Source: Fibrobacter sp.
GTDB lineage: Bacteria > Fibrobacterota > Chitinivibrionia > Chitinivibrionales > Chitinispirillaceae
Reading direction: 5' to 3'
DNA length: 32,164 bases
NCBI GenBank assembly: GCA_012513915.1
Contig: JAAZBG010000318.1
Span: forward strand, 1 to 32,164
Every line of letters begins with the position of its first letter. Position 1 is the stretch's first letter. Below the pieces are notes generated by a model, which was not told the DNA's origin, did not search any database, and was given only the letters and a program-made list of their open reading frames with translations. Made by a program: the position numbers and the translations under genes. This document shows, one piece after another, positions 1 to 8,031 of this stretch.

Positions 1-1
1 T

Positions 2-88
2 AAAACGATTCCTGATAACTTATCAGATAAACAAAAACTCCTATTACAGCTACTTGACATCGATGCATCAAAATTTTTCCGCCAGTAA
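2..88 (+). CDS. C-terminal fragment of an unidentified protein (5' end outside window)
   Basis: A frame open from the left edge encodes 28 residues and stops at TAA 86-88. It ends in LLQLLDIDASKFFRQ and has a hydrophobic heptad-like spacing (LLLQLLDI) that looks like real protein rather than chance translation. I cannot name the family. A short leucine-rich tail ending in a basic/aromatic pair occurs at the C terminus of some transposases, but with 28 residues this is a guess. About 110 non-coding bases separate it from the next start. Confidence 0.35.
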   Translation, partial: KTIPDNLSDKQKLLLQLLDIDASKFFRQ

Positions 89-200
89 AATTCGAAAAAA
101 TGCACTACCTAATCCGCGGAATGTAAGTTAGTAATTATTTTGTGTGAAGAGAACCGTGAATTGTGAACCTTGCGCTGTGAACTGTGGAGCTTGTCAAATC

Positions 201-905
201 ATGAATGAAACAATAAAGATCGTCTCACCCCACAAATCCGGAACTGTCCGCGATGCATCCGGAGCTATTCTTACCATACCGGATAGCTGGATGTTTCTTA
301 AAGCTGGTGATTCAGGACTCACACGAAAAGTAACTGCTGGCGGTTTATACTGGCGTGTTCAGATCCGTAAAGGAAGGCGAGACATCTCCCTTGGTGTTTG
401 GGCACCAAAAGAAACTATTGAGAACGCAATAATCGAAACTGAAAAAGTTCGGTCAACTGAGTCCTATAAAAAAAGTATAGCCAGTGCAAAAATCCGGCGT
501 GATAAAAAACAGGAGTCCTATGCGGAGCAGTTTTATTTCGAAGTCAGACTGTTCCTCTCTTTCGCAGAATGCTATAAAGAGTATGAAGATACAATGGCCA
601 GAGCGATTACTGCACATGCGATTCCCATTGGAAGCGGCACCGTTGCCCGAACAGAAACAATCCCCATCGAAGAGCGCGCGGCAAAAGCAGTCATCGCCTG
701 GATGCGTCATCAGACCACCGGCTACGACACAATGAAAATTCCCCGTGTCAAGGGAAAACGACGCGAGGTTCGACGGATGCTTGCAGAGGCATCGATGGAA
801 TTGTTGTCAAATTATCGGCGCGGTGATCCGATAAGTCCTGGTTGTCCGTTGAGATGCGCAATTACGGCAAAAAACCGGGACTCCGCAAACTCGTTTAATG
901 TATGA
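201..905 (+). CDS. DUF2293 domain protein of unknown function
   Basis: Cytoplasmic protein of 234 residues with no signal peptide or membrane segment. The C-terminal half carries the DUF2293 signature: ERAAKAVIAWMRHQTTGYD, then a basic run (IPRVKGKRREVRRMLAEAS) and a closing YRRG, i.e. the family pattern of a helix with R-H, T-x-Y-D and R-x-x-x-R. The N-terminal part (SGTVRDASGAILTIP..WRVQIRKGRRDISLGVWAP) is a predicted beta-rich segment. The basic helices suggest nucleic-acid binding, but this is inference and the family has no established function. I prefer ATG 201 because GGAG sits 11 nt upstream (186-189). An in-frame GTG at 144 would add 19 residues with a CxxCxxxCxxC pattern but lacks a ribosome binding site and comes from a repetitive stretch. 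It stands alone, convergent with the GH8 gene. Confidence 0.7.
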   Translation: MNETIKIVSPHKSGTVRDASGAILTIPDSWMFLKAGDSGLTRKVTAGGLYWRVQIRKGRRDISLGVWAPKETIENAIIETEKVRSTESYKKSIASAKIRRDKKQESYAEQFYFEVRLFLSFAECYKEYEDTMARAITAHAIPIGSGTVARTETIPIEERAAKAVIAWMRHQTTGYDTMKIPRVKGKRREVRRMLAEASMELLSNYRRGDPISPGCPLRCAITAKNRDSANSFNV

Positions 906-973
906 ATTCTTTATTTGTCAGCAACAAATCCAGCAATCTGATACAAGGTATAAAGCAGTTTTGTCTCTATTTA

Positions 974-1012
974 TTACAAAGGATACCGCCACTAATGACA
1001 GTATCTTTGTAA
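974..1012 (-). terminator. Hairpin between convergent genes
   Basis: TTACAAAG(G)ATAC at 974-986 pairs with GTATCTTTGTAA at 1001-1012: 12 bp with one bulged G and a 14-nt loop. It lies just past the stop of the minus-strand GH8 gene and about 70 nt past the plus-strand DUF2293 stop, so it could serve either strand. There is no long U-run on either side, so intrinsic termination is plausible rather than certain. Confidence 0.45.
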
Positions 1013-1025
1013 ATGAAAAAACGAA

Positions 1026-2435
1026 TCAATAAAGAGAGATCATTTTTCTTTCAGGCGTACTCCCTGACACATCAGAAATACTAATAATGTAACACCCGCG
1101 CATCAGTGATGAAACATCAATACTGATGGGGTTGTCTTTTACAACCCGTGATAGTACCTGCTTCCCGGATAAGCTTGACAAAGCAACATAACATTCACCA
1201 CTATTCCCGCTGATAATCAGTTCACGACCAAAATTGGTCTTTACTTTTACATTTGACAATGTGACTAGTGTGCTTTTACGGACAGTATTTACTTTTGATA
1301 TAATATCAGGATTCCACATATTACCAGAAATAGCAAGGAGGTACAGATTCCCAAGATACCCGCTGTACCAGTAATCATCCTTTAGTTTTATCATTTCTCC
1401 AGCAAAAGCATCGACAACGGCCTGCGAATTTGCCATAGCGGCCACACCAAGCGCACCAACTACCGCCATACTATGACCTGTACCTTTAACTGTCCCATTA
1501 AGCTCGTATTCATCCTTAATGTTAGTCACACCCACATTATACGCCCATGAACTGATCTTTTTACTCCATATACCTGCCGAAGCTGTACCATTCCACAAAT
1601 AATCCATAGCCTGTTTGTATGGAGCGCGGATTGCATCAAAGCTGTAGATTCCTCTTCTACCTGTATTACTCCCCGGAGTTCCATCTGCATATTGCCAGTC
1701 AGGTACAAGACCAGTTGTGGCATTTGCCGCAGCATCACGGAGCAACTGTGTATCATCGGCAAGCTTTGTCCACTTGGTATTACCTGAAATTTTTGCAAAA
1801 TACCTAAAAAATGCCGGTGCATAATAGGAAATATCAGTCTCGGAGCAACCTCCCCAGTTGCGGCTGTTGCAACCCGGGTAAAGGACGAGTTTTCCGCTAC
1901 AGGTTGTGATCATTGACTCCAGTTTTGTTATCAGGCTTTTAGCCTTCTCAAGATATCCTCCATCCGGCCACTGCCAGCTTGCTACCACCAGCGCGCAGGC
2001 AACGTCGATATCTCCATCAGTTGCACTGCCAAATCCATCAGATTTACCGTTTTCAGCCGGAACAACGCGGTCACAATAGACTTTCCAGTCCATGAATCCA
2101 CATGCCGTTGATGAGCATCTTTTTACATAAAAAGCATATAAACTATCAAAAATGCCTTTATCGCCCATATATGCGACAGCAACCATGGAGAATCCCTGGG
2201 CTTCCACGAGCGATTTTGTAAGCGGATCTACACCGGGTCTGAGTGTATTTGGCTCACATTTCTGAAGGTATGTTTTTTTCCAGTTATCATACCAGCTCTT
2301 AACAAATTCATTGGTAACAACTTTTGAAATTGTTCCGAATGGATATGTGACATTTTGCGGAAATGGATATTTTGCTCCCTGGGCATACAGGATGTTAAAA
2401 AGAAAAAGGACAATCAGTACCTGCCGTATCATCAT
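1026..2435 (-). CDS. Secreted glycoside hydrolase family 8 enzyme with C-terminal sorting-like domain
   Basis: Inverting GH8 hydrolase (the family covers endoglucanase, licheninase, chitosanase and reducing-end xylanase activities; the substrate cannot be fixed from sequence). A short signal peptide (MIRQVLIVLFLFNILYAQG) is followed by an (alpha/alpha)6-type catalytic domain. Motifs: LVEAQGFSMV with the likely general-acid Glu (about residue 77), SATDGDIDVACAL with the likely catalytic-base Asp in the conserved A-T-D-G-D (about 137-141), SYYAPAFFRYF, and FDAIRAPYKQAMDYLW. It is cysteine-rich, as expected for an exported protein. The last 80 residues (from about VTLSNVKVK) form a beta-sandwich with SLSGKQV and LMRGCYIISI, the pattern of T9SS/Fibrobacter-type C-terminal domains. 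AGGTGG at 2440-2445 supports ATG 2435 (4 nt) or the adjacent ATG 2432 (7 nt, better spaced); the in-frame TTG 2459 overlaps that site. A palindrome shared with two other operons lies about 330 nt upstream. Confidence 0.88.
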   Translation of the reverse strand: MMIRQVLIVLFLFNILYAQGAKYPFPQNVTYPFGTISKVVTNEFVKSWYDNWKKTYLQKCEPNTLRPGVDPLTKSLVEAQGFSMVAVAYMGDKGIFDSLYAFYVKRCSSTACGFMDWKVYCDRVVPAENGKSDGFGSATDGDIDVACALVVASWQWPDGGYLEKAKSLITKLESMITTCSGKLVLYPGCNSRNWGGCSETDISYYAPAFFRYFAKISGNTKWTKLADDTQLLRDAAANATTGLVPDWQYADGTPGSNTGRRGIYSFDAIRAPYKQAMDYLWNGTASAGIWSKKISSWAYNVGVTNIKDEYELNGTVKGTGHSMAVVGALGVAAMANSQAVVDAFAGEMIKLKDDYWYSGYLGNLYLLAISGNMWNPDIISKVNTVRKSTLVTLSNVKVKTNFGRELIISGNSGECYVALSSLSGKQVLSRVVKDNPISIDVSSLMRGCYIISISDVSGSTPERKMISLY

Positions 2436-3096
2436 TGAACCACCTTTCCTGTTGAACAAGAAAACTTGACATTTTAATTATTACTAACAGTAATTTCCAT
2501 CTTTATTGAGAAAATATCATTATCAAGGAAATTTTATTACTACTGAATATAAACTTTGATGTTGATCATTAAAAATTTTTACTGTTTTAGAAAGTATCAA
2601 GACTATGCAAAATCTTTACGTTCGCACTAAAAATACAAACCGAATTATATCGAACTATTTTATTTTTTCGGTATAGTAAAGGTAATTATTTACATATTAT
2701 GGTTATAGTAACTTATTTCAGTAAACGTATCGCTGCTGTGGTTTTAAATGATTCAACACAATTTCTGTATCCCACCAGGATACAGAAATTGTAATAAAAG
2801 TTGAATTTGATTAATGTCAAACCGGTTTTGCGACTGAATAGTTCTGCAGTATCAACTTTAATCCCTCTGAATGTGCAACTCGTAATATGCAAAATACATC
2901 TCCACAGTTTCAAAACTTGCGGCTACAATTTGTAAAAAGGAAATACCAAACATATAATTTTATTCGCATCAATAAGATTGCTCTTTCAACTATAAGGATG
3001 TACTATTAAAAAAGGAAATTCTCGAATCAAAAGCTCAACGCACCAAACGAATAAAATTCTTAATTATAAAAAATAAACCAACAAGCAGGTGTACTT
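2436..3096. other. Divergent intergenic region between GH8 and FIST genes
   Basis: About 660 AT-rich bases containing no convincing gene; a 66-codon minus-strand open frame at 2713-2913 has no ribosome site or recognisable protein character. It holds the 15-bp palindrome at 2758-2792, a possible minus-strand promoter (TTGACA 2820-2815, TATTAC 2796-2791), and near the FIST gene an 11-bp inverted repeat (AATTTTATTCG 2956-2966 with CGAATAAAATT 3048-3058). Confidence 0.5.
2758..2792 (-). promoter_or_regulatory. GGATACA palindrome, copy 1 (upstream of GH8)
   Basis: A perfect 15-bp inverted repeat (ACAATTTCTGTATCC / GGATACAGAAATTGT) around a 5-nt loop. Its core TGTATCC-N5-GGATACA is the same as at 6023-6041 and 10265-10283. 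Read toward the GH8 gene the loop is TGGTG and the 3' flank is GGATACAGAAA, which matches the other two copies read toward their genes. Further toward GH8, AATTACCTTT (2687-2678) resembles TTACCTTT at 10350-10357, but at 81 nt rather than 67 nt from the palindrome. Confidence 0.6.
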
Positions 3097-4287
3097 ATGG
3101 CAACAAAATGCGGATCAGGTTTCAGTTTTAAACGCAATCCCGAAGAAGCTGCAAAAGAAGCGTATGACACAGCAATGCAAGCCGCCGGTGCAACCCAATG
3201 TGACATTGTCGTTCTTTTCTCGACGATTGGTTACCAACACGAAGTTCTTTTATCGACACTGGCATCACTTAGTAATGGCGCAAAACTGGTAGGTTGTACC
3301 GGTGAGGGAGTAATTTCATTTGATTTTATCAATGAATCACCCTTTGCATTGTCCGTAATGGTTATCCAATCTGATGAACTTACGTTTAATGTGACCAGGG
3401 TAACCAATGTTAAAGCAGGATGTGAGATTGCCGGAAAAAAGTTAGGTGAAACTATCACACCATTTATTTCCGATAAAACAATGAGTATCTGGATATTTCC
3501 GGATCATCTCTCAATGAATTATGATGCATTTTTAACAGCGTTCGAAAACAATCTCTCCGCAAAACATCATATACCGATTTTTGGTGGAGGCTCCGCTGAT
3601 AACTGGCAATTTAAAAATATGTATCAATTTATCAATAATGAAGTACTTAGTGATAGTGTTGTGTGCCTCGTGATAACAGGTGCATTATCGGTTGCATCGG
3701 ATATAACTCATGGTTGTATTCCTATCGGCCTTGAAAGGGAAGTAACAAAATCAGAAGGTAATATAGTCTATGAGATCGACAATCGAAAGGTCACTGATGT
3801 TTTACAGGAGTATGTACCTGAAGAGGATGTTGCGAACTGGCATAAACTTGGCATACGTTGTCTGTGCCTGGGATTGAAAGCTCCTGAATCCTTGCAAAAA
3901 GTACATGATGACTATATTATACGTGCAATGCCAATTGTTGATTTTGCGACGGGCAGCGGCAGAGTATCAACAGAATTGAAACCAGGTACCAAAATTCACA
4001 TGATCAGCCGCAACCCGGAAAAACTATTGCCGAATGCTGAATTAATGGCAGAAAATATTTCAAAACAACTTAATGGTGCACAGCCAAAGTTTGTGCTACA
4101 GATCGATTGTGCAGGCAGAGGTAAAGTGCTGCGTACCGATGAGAAGATGGCAATCCAGAATAAACTTCAATCGTTTACCAAAACCGAAGTTCCATGGATA
4201 GGACTTTATTGTTATGGAGAGATGGGTCCGGTCGCAGGGAAAAATTATTTCCACAATTTTACAGTAATCATTGCTGCATTCTATTAA
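3097..4287 (+). CDS. FIST domain sensor protein
   Basis: 396-residue soluble protein with FIST N and FIST C regions, a sensory family usually coupled to kinases, methyl-accepting proteins or cyclases and proposed to bind small ligands such as amino acids. Family features: N-terminal CDIVVLFSTIGYQHEVLLSTLASL, then GAKLVGCTGEGVI, IPIFGGGSADNW in the middle, and the C-terminal block FVLQIDCAGRG...GLYCYGEMGPV..NYFHNFTVI. It has no signal peptide or transmembrane segment, so it is probably cytoplasmic. AGGTG at 3087-3091 lies 5 nt before ATG. The diguanylate cyclase gene follows after 51 nt on the same strand, so the two probably act as a sensor and an output encoded separately. The ligand is unknown. 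Confidence 0.85.
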   Translation: MATKCGSGFSFKRNPEEAAKEAYDTAMQAAGATQCDIVVLFSTIGYQHEVLLSTLASLSNGAKLVGCTGEGVISFDFINESPFALSVMVIQSDELTFNVTRVTNVKAGCEIAGKKLGETITPFISDKTMSIWIFPDHLSMNYDAFLTAFENNLSAKHHIPIFGGGSADNWQFKNMYQFINNEVLSDSVVCLVITGALSVASDITHGCIPIGLEREVTKSEGNIVYEIDNRKVTDVLQEYVPEEDVANWHKLGIRCLCLGLKAPESLQKVHDDYIIRAMPIVDFATGSGRVSTELKPGTKIHMISRNPEKLLPNAELMAENISKQLNGAQPKFVLQIDCAGRGKVLRTDEKMAIQNKLQSFTKTEVPWIGLYCYGEMGPVAGKNYFHNFTVIIAAFY

Positions 4288-4338
4288 AATCATACAATTC
4301 CTGATTTAGTATCGATTGGAAACAATGGAGAAATATTT

Positions 4339-5589
4339 GTGACTGCGGATGCATCATTACACCCTGAAGACCCTGAATATATTGAGCACCTCATTCAGGA
4401 TAATACCAACCTTGCAGAACAGGTCAAGCGACTGGTAAGAACGGAGTATGCGTTATATAACACTCAGCTTGAGCTTGACAATCAAATGCAGTTATACAAA
4501 GAGCTTTACGAAGCGGGCAAAAAACTATCATCAACCAATATTGATTCTCTATTTTACGAAGCAGGAAGTTTTATTACTGATCGTCTTAATTTTGGTGGTT
4601 TTCTTGTTTTGGAAAGAAGCAATTACTTATTTCGTGTAAAGATATCAGGGGGATGCTGTTCAGGAAGCATAGTACCTAATGCAACCACCAGTTTCTACAA
4701 GCTGTTTACCGATCCTGAGATTATCCAGCAAACAGGAAATGATCATATTATTTCCGCCACATCAGGTAATTCCCTCCTGTACGATGGAATCAAAACACAT
4801 TGCTTTTTCGACAAACTTGTTACACACCTTTTTTATATTGGAACAGATAAAATTCCTGCATATGTACTTATTGTTGGAAATCCGGTCGAAAACGAATTTT
4901 ATAACGATCTTATAGAGAATTCAATTCACATGATCGGCCTTGGCAGTCTGGTCAGTTTATTAAAAAATGCTCTCAACAATGCATTTCACTATCAGGAACT
5001 TGTCAAAGAACGGGAACTACTGGAAATAAAGGTACAGGAACGCACCAATGACCTCAATAATGCACTTGAGAATCTTAAAAGTCTCAACAGTAAATTGGAA
5101 GTTCTCTCATTTCAGGATGAATTAACTGGTCTTTACAATAGAAGAGGGTTCTACATTTTTGGCGAAAAATTTTTCAGCATGGCTAAAAGGAAAAAGACCT
5201 CACTGTTGATTATGTACTGCGATCTTGACAAATTCAAACTTATTAACGATATTTACGGGCACAAAGAGGGCGATTGTGCTTTGAAAACCACAGCTTCGAT
5301 TTTGAAAAATACCTGTCGTGATTATGATATTATCAGTCGTTTCGGCGGTGATGAATTTGTTATACTGCTTGACAATATAGCTATTGACGAGTTTGAAATG
5401 CTTAAGGAACGAATAAATCGTACATTCTATGACTATAACAATCTGTCAAACAAAGGGTATCAGATCCTTATTTCTCTGGGATTTACAACCTACTCACCTG
5501 AACTCGATCAAAGTTGCACGTTTGATGAGCTGATTGAACAGGCGGATAAGAAGCTTTATGCTGAAAAAAAGAAAAAGAAGAACAGGTGA
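4339..5589 (+). CDS. Diguanylate cyclase (GGDEF) with GAF-like N-terminal domain
   Basis: 416 residues. An N-terminal coiled coil (about 20-65) is followed by a GAF-like sensory region (about 66-215), a coiled coil (LLEIKVQERTNDLNNALENL, about 230-255) and a GGDEF domain (about 262-416). The cyclase signature GGDEF is intact at residues 336-340, DELTGLYNRRGF marks the domain start, and RDYD at 327-330 (RxxD exactly five residues before GGDEF) is the product-inhibition I-site. It should therefore make cyclic di-GMP from two GTP and be feedback-inhibited. No EAL or HD-GYP domain is present. It starts at GTG 4339 with GGAG 8 nt upstream. There is no transmembrane segment, so the upstream FIST protein is the likeliest input. 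Confidence 0.9.
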   Translation: MTADASLHPEDPEYIEHLIQDNTNLAEQVKRLVRTEYALYNTQLELDNQMQLYKELYEAGKKLSSTNIDSLFYEAGSFITDRLNFGGFLVLERSNYLFRVKISGGCCSGSIVPNATTSFYKLFTDPEIIQQTGNDHIISATSGNSLLYDGIKTHCFFDKLVTHLFYIGTDKIPAYVLIVGNPVENEFYNDLIENSIHMIGLGSLVSLLKNALNNAFHYQELVKERELLEIKVQERTNDLNNALENLKSLNSKLEVLSFQDELTGLYNRRGFYIFGEKFFSMAKRKKTSLLIMYCDLDKFKLINDIYGHKEGDCALKTTASILKNTCRDYDIISRFGGDEFVILLDNIAIDEFEMLKERINRTFYDYNNLSNKGYQILISLGFTTYSPELDQSCTFDELIEQADKKLYAEKKKKKNR

Positions 5590-5956
5590 AGCTGTACTGT
5601 AAATGTCAAAGTAGTTTTAATCCGGATTTCTGGTACTGCTTAAAAGCACTGTCTTTGGAAAGTAGGTTTTCATAAATTTAGCATCTCATCAACAGATATC
5701 TTTAAATCATCTTTTATCTTAAACGAGGCATTTCCTCATCACACCCCACACTTCTGTTACGAATATTTATAATACATTCTCAGTATCATAAAGTAATCTT
5801 CCCATCAACCGGGGGGATTATCAATAGCAAAGGCTATTGCACCTGATCATTACGAAAATACGATTTAAAACACTGTTCGTAAAGTGTTTTTTATTCCAGT
5901 TTTTATCATATGACAAAGCTACTATTTGTTGACATACTATACTTTGACACACAATG

Positions 5957-5985
5957 TTGACATAGTGGCATTTTGCATTTTCTAT
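5957..5985 (+). promoter_or_regulatory. Sigma-70-type promoter for the CE15 gene
   Basis: A perfect -35 box TTGACA (5957-5962) with a 17-nt spacer precedes TTCTAT (5980-5985), a weaker -10 match. The shared palindrome starts 61 nt after the -35 box, close to the 64 nt seen before the 10680 cluster. Transcription would start around 5992, placing the palindrome in the 5' leader. Confidence 0.5.
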
Positions 5986-6017
5986 TATTCTTGCCATAAA
6001 TGCAGAAAATTCTATTG

Positions 6018-6118
6018 ATCATTGTATCCTGGCAGGATACAGAAAATTTAACAGTGTCGCATAAGAACCACTCACATACAGAATTTTAACAATATATTTA
6101 GGTGGTATTGTCTTTTTG
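6018..6118 (+). promoter_or_regulatory. GGATACA palindrome and conserved leader, copy 2
   Basis: ATCATTGTATCC (6018-6029), loop TGGCA, GGATACAGAAAAT (6035-6047). CAGAATTTTAAC-AA-TATATT begins 38 nt after the palindrome core (6079-6098) and TTGTCTTT follows at 6108-6115. Every element sits at a constant offset of 4242 nt from its counterpart at 10260-10360, so the two leaders align without gaps. TGTATCCTG-G-CAGGATACA is here a full palindrome around a single central base. It could be an RNA leader hairpin or an operator. Confidence 0.6.
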
Positions 6119-6213
6119 TTAAAAAGGTAATCGTATGGCGAAGTTACTACATAAAAATTAATATATAGGGGGGTATAGTGTGTCGGGGGTACTTTTTAAA
6201 GAAAAGGATAACA

Positions 6214-8031
6214 ATGAATAAGTTCAAATCCATAGCGTTAGAAATTTTATTGTGTACAAGCCTGATTAGTGCGGCAACCGCAGTAAACATCTCTGGAACA
6301 GTTACAAAAACTGGTGGAGAGCCGTTAAAAGGTGTTAAAGTCTATCTCGCGAGTTTAAGTAATGTTACTAACACGACCGATTCTCTTGGAAAATTTCATT
6401 TAAGCACAGTTAGTGTGATTCGTATGAATACACCAGCTATTATTCCATACCAATTCGCTTTCAGAAACAATGAACTTGTATTTTCATCTACTGGTAAGCT
6501 CACGGGTGCGATTGCAATTTTCTCTGGTAATGGACAATTAATTTCCACTATTAATTTTTCAGATCTTAACCCCAGTACCCAGTCAATCACCCTGCCGGAA
6601 CTTGCCCCCGGACTCAATATTATTCGTTTGACTCTGAACGGCATAACCTCAAGTTGCCAGGTTCTTCGTGTTGGCAATGAGCTTTATCTTCAGCAGAATT
6701 CGGGTGGTAACAGAAGTACTGATTTCCAATTGAATAAAAGTGGTGCAGTAGTAAGTGATACACTGATTGCTACGAAACCGGACTTTTTAACTAAGAAAAT
6801 ACCAATAACATCGTATGACACGACCCTGACTATTCAGATGGATAGTACTGCTTCTGATCCAGGAGCAATAGCGTGGGGGAAAAAAGAAAATCCCACTGCC
6901 GGGCTTAAACCAATCAGCACATTCCCCGGGTATAATAATCTCAAAGCTAACTCGAAACTGCCCGATCCATTTATGATGCTTGATGGTACTCGCATTACAA
7001 AAAAGAGCGAGTGGGCAAATCGCCGGGATGAAATACAACAGCAGATTCAGAATTATATTTATGGCCAAAAACCAATTCCTGCTAAAGGCTCTGTTACTGG
7101 TGATGTCAGCACAAGCAAAATTACTGTAAATGTCAGCGAAAATGGGAAAAGTTGTTCATTTAGTGTCTCTGTTGATATGAATGGAGCAACCGCCCCTGCC
7201 CCTGCAATCATCTATTATGATGGAGGTATGGGGAGTCCATTGCCGATACCAAAAGGCGTTGCAAAGATCAGGTTCAATGCAATTGAATCCACAGGTGGCT
7301 CCGGAGCAAAAACAGGCCCATTCTATACTTTTTATGGTTCTAATCATCCAGCCGGATATATGGCAGCCCAGGCGTGGCAAATCAGTCGTATTATTGACCT
7401 TCTTGAACAGAAACCGACAGTTATCGACCCCTATAAAATTGGATTGACCGGGTGTTCACGCAATGGGAAAGGTGCTCTTGTCGGAGGCCTTCTTGATAAC
7501 CGTGTCGCCCTCACCCTTCCTAGTGAATCTGGTATTGGTGGTGCAATATGTTTGCGACTGGTAGAACAGCTTGGTGGTGGCGAATGGCCTTACCACTCAA
7601 TCAGCTATGTGCGCTGGCTATCGGAAGTAGCGCTAAAGGATTTCGCAAAAGCCAACAACGCCAGCGGTGACAACACAGATCGGTTACCAGTTGATATACA
7701 CTCCGCAATAGCGTTGATCGCCCCGCGGGCTATTTGTATAATCGATAATCCATCAATTAATAACTTATGTCCGAAAGAGGCATGGGTAACTGCAACTGCA
7801 GGGAAAATGGTTTTTGAAGCACTCGGAGTAGCTGATAATTTCGCATATGTCGGAGCGGGAGGAAATCACTGTCAATGGCGCCCTCAGTACGACTCTGAAG
7901 TAAATGCAATGATTGATAAATTTCTGAAAGGCAACGCATCTTCCAGGACTGGCAGTATGACGGGTGGAGTTTCTGTAGATACTAAGAAGTATATCGATTG
8001 GAATGCGCCTGTACTTAGCGGTGGCCTTTAA
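6214..8031 (+). CDS. Secreted CE15 (glucuronoyl esterase-like) carbohydrate esterase, canonical motif
   Basis: 605 residues from ATG 6214 (AAAAGG upstream; GTG 6178 lacks a site). Signal peptide ending near TAVNISG. A carboxypeptidase-regulatory-like fold begins (ISGTVTKTGGEPLKGVKVYL..TTDSLGKFHLS) and is interrupted by a roughly 110-residue beta-rich segment resembling a sorting-type domain (AIAIFSGNGQLIS..LPELAPGLNIIRL). Its last strands resume at DTLIATKPDFLTKKIPITSY. The CE15 alpha/beta-hydrolase domain follows: nucleophile in GCSRNGKGA (Ser415), ESGIGG (Glu438) and GGNHCQW (His552). CE15 enzymes cleave 4-O-methyl-glucuronoyl esters linking xylan to lignin. The intact GCSRxGKGA motif makes this one a credible glucuronoyl esterase, exported to the periplasm or surface. 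Confidence 0.87.
   Translation: MNKFKSIALEILLCTSLISAATAVNISGTVTKTGGEPLKGVKVYLASLSNVTNTTDSLGKFHLSTVSVIRMNTPAIIPYQFAFRNNELVFSSTGKLTGAIAIFSGNGQLISTINFSDLNPSTQSITLPELAPGLNIIRLTLNGITSSCQVLRVGNELYLQQNSGGNRSTDFQLNKSGAVVSDTLIATKPDFLTKKIPITSYDTTLTIQMDSTASDPGAIAWGKKENPTAGLKPISTFPGYNNLKANSKLPDPFMMLDGTRITKKSEWANRRDEIQQQIQNYIYGQKPIPAKGSVTGDVSTSKITVNVSENGKSCSFSVSVDMNGATAPAPAIIYYDGGMGSPLPIPKGVAKIRFNAIESTGGSGAKTGPFYTFYGSNHPAGYMAAQAWQISRIIDLLEQKPTVIDPYKIGLTGCSRNGKGALVGGLLDNRVALTLPSESGIGGAICLRLVEQLGGGEWPYHSISYVRWLSEVALKDFAKANNASGDNTDRLPVDIHSAIALIAPRAICIIDNPSINNLCPKEAWVTATAGKMVFEALGVADNFAYVGAGGNHCQWRPQYDSEVNAMIDKFLKGNASSRTGSMTGGVSVDTKKYIDWNAPVLSGGL

Larger units (their letters stand above)
5590..6213 (+). promoter_or_regulatory. 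Intergenic region holding the promoter and leader of the first CE15 gene
   Basis: There is no gene here. A hairpin CAATAGC-AAAG-GCTATTG lies at 5822-5839. AAAACACT/AGTGTTTT at 5867-5890 followed by a T-rich stretch may be a weak terminator for the cyclase gene or the end of a small RNA. Then come TTGACA 5957-5962 with TTCTAT 5980-5985 (17-nt spacer), the palindrome 6023-6041, a second conserved block 6079-6098, and AAAAGG before ATG 6214. Confidence 0.5.

Noticed and set aside
2-905. Insertion sequence at the left edge
   Set aside because: The 28-residue fragment might be a transposase tail, but I could find no terminal inverted repeat or target duplication and the family cannot be named.
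2713-2913. 66-codon minus-strand open frame upstream of GH8
   Set aside because: It overlaps the 15-bp palindrome and a candidate promoter, with no ribosome site or family resemblance.
5800-5895. Cyclic di-GMP riboswitch downstream of the diguanylate cyclase gene
   Set aside because: The hairpins and linkers do not contain the conserved class I or class II aptamer bases.
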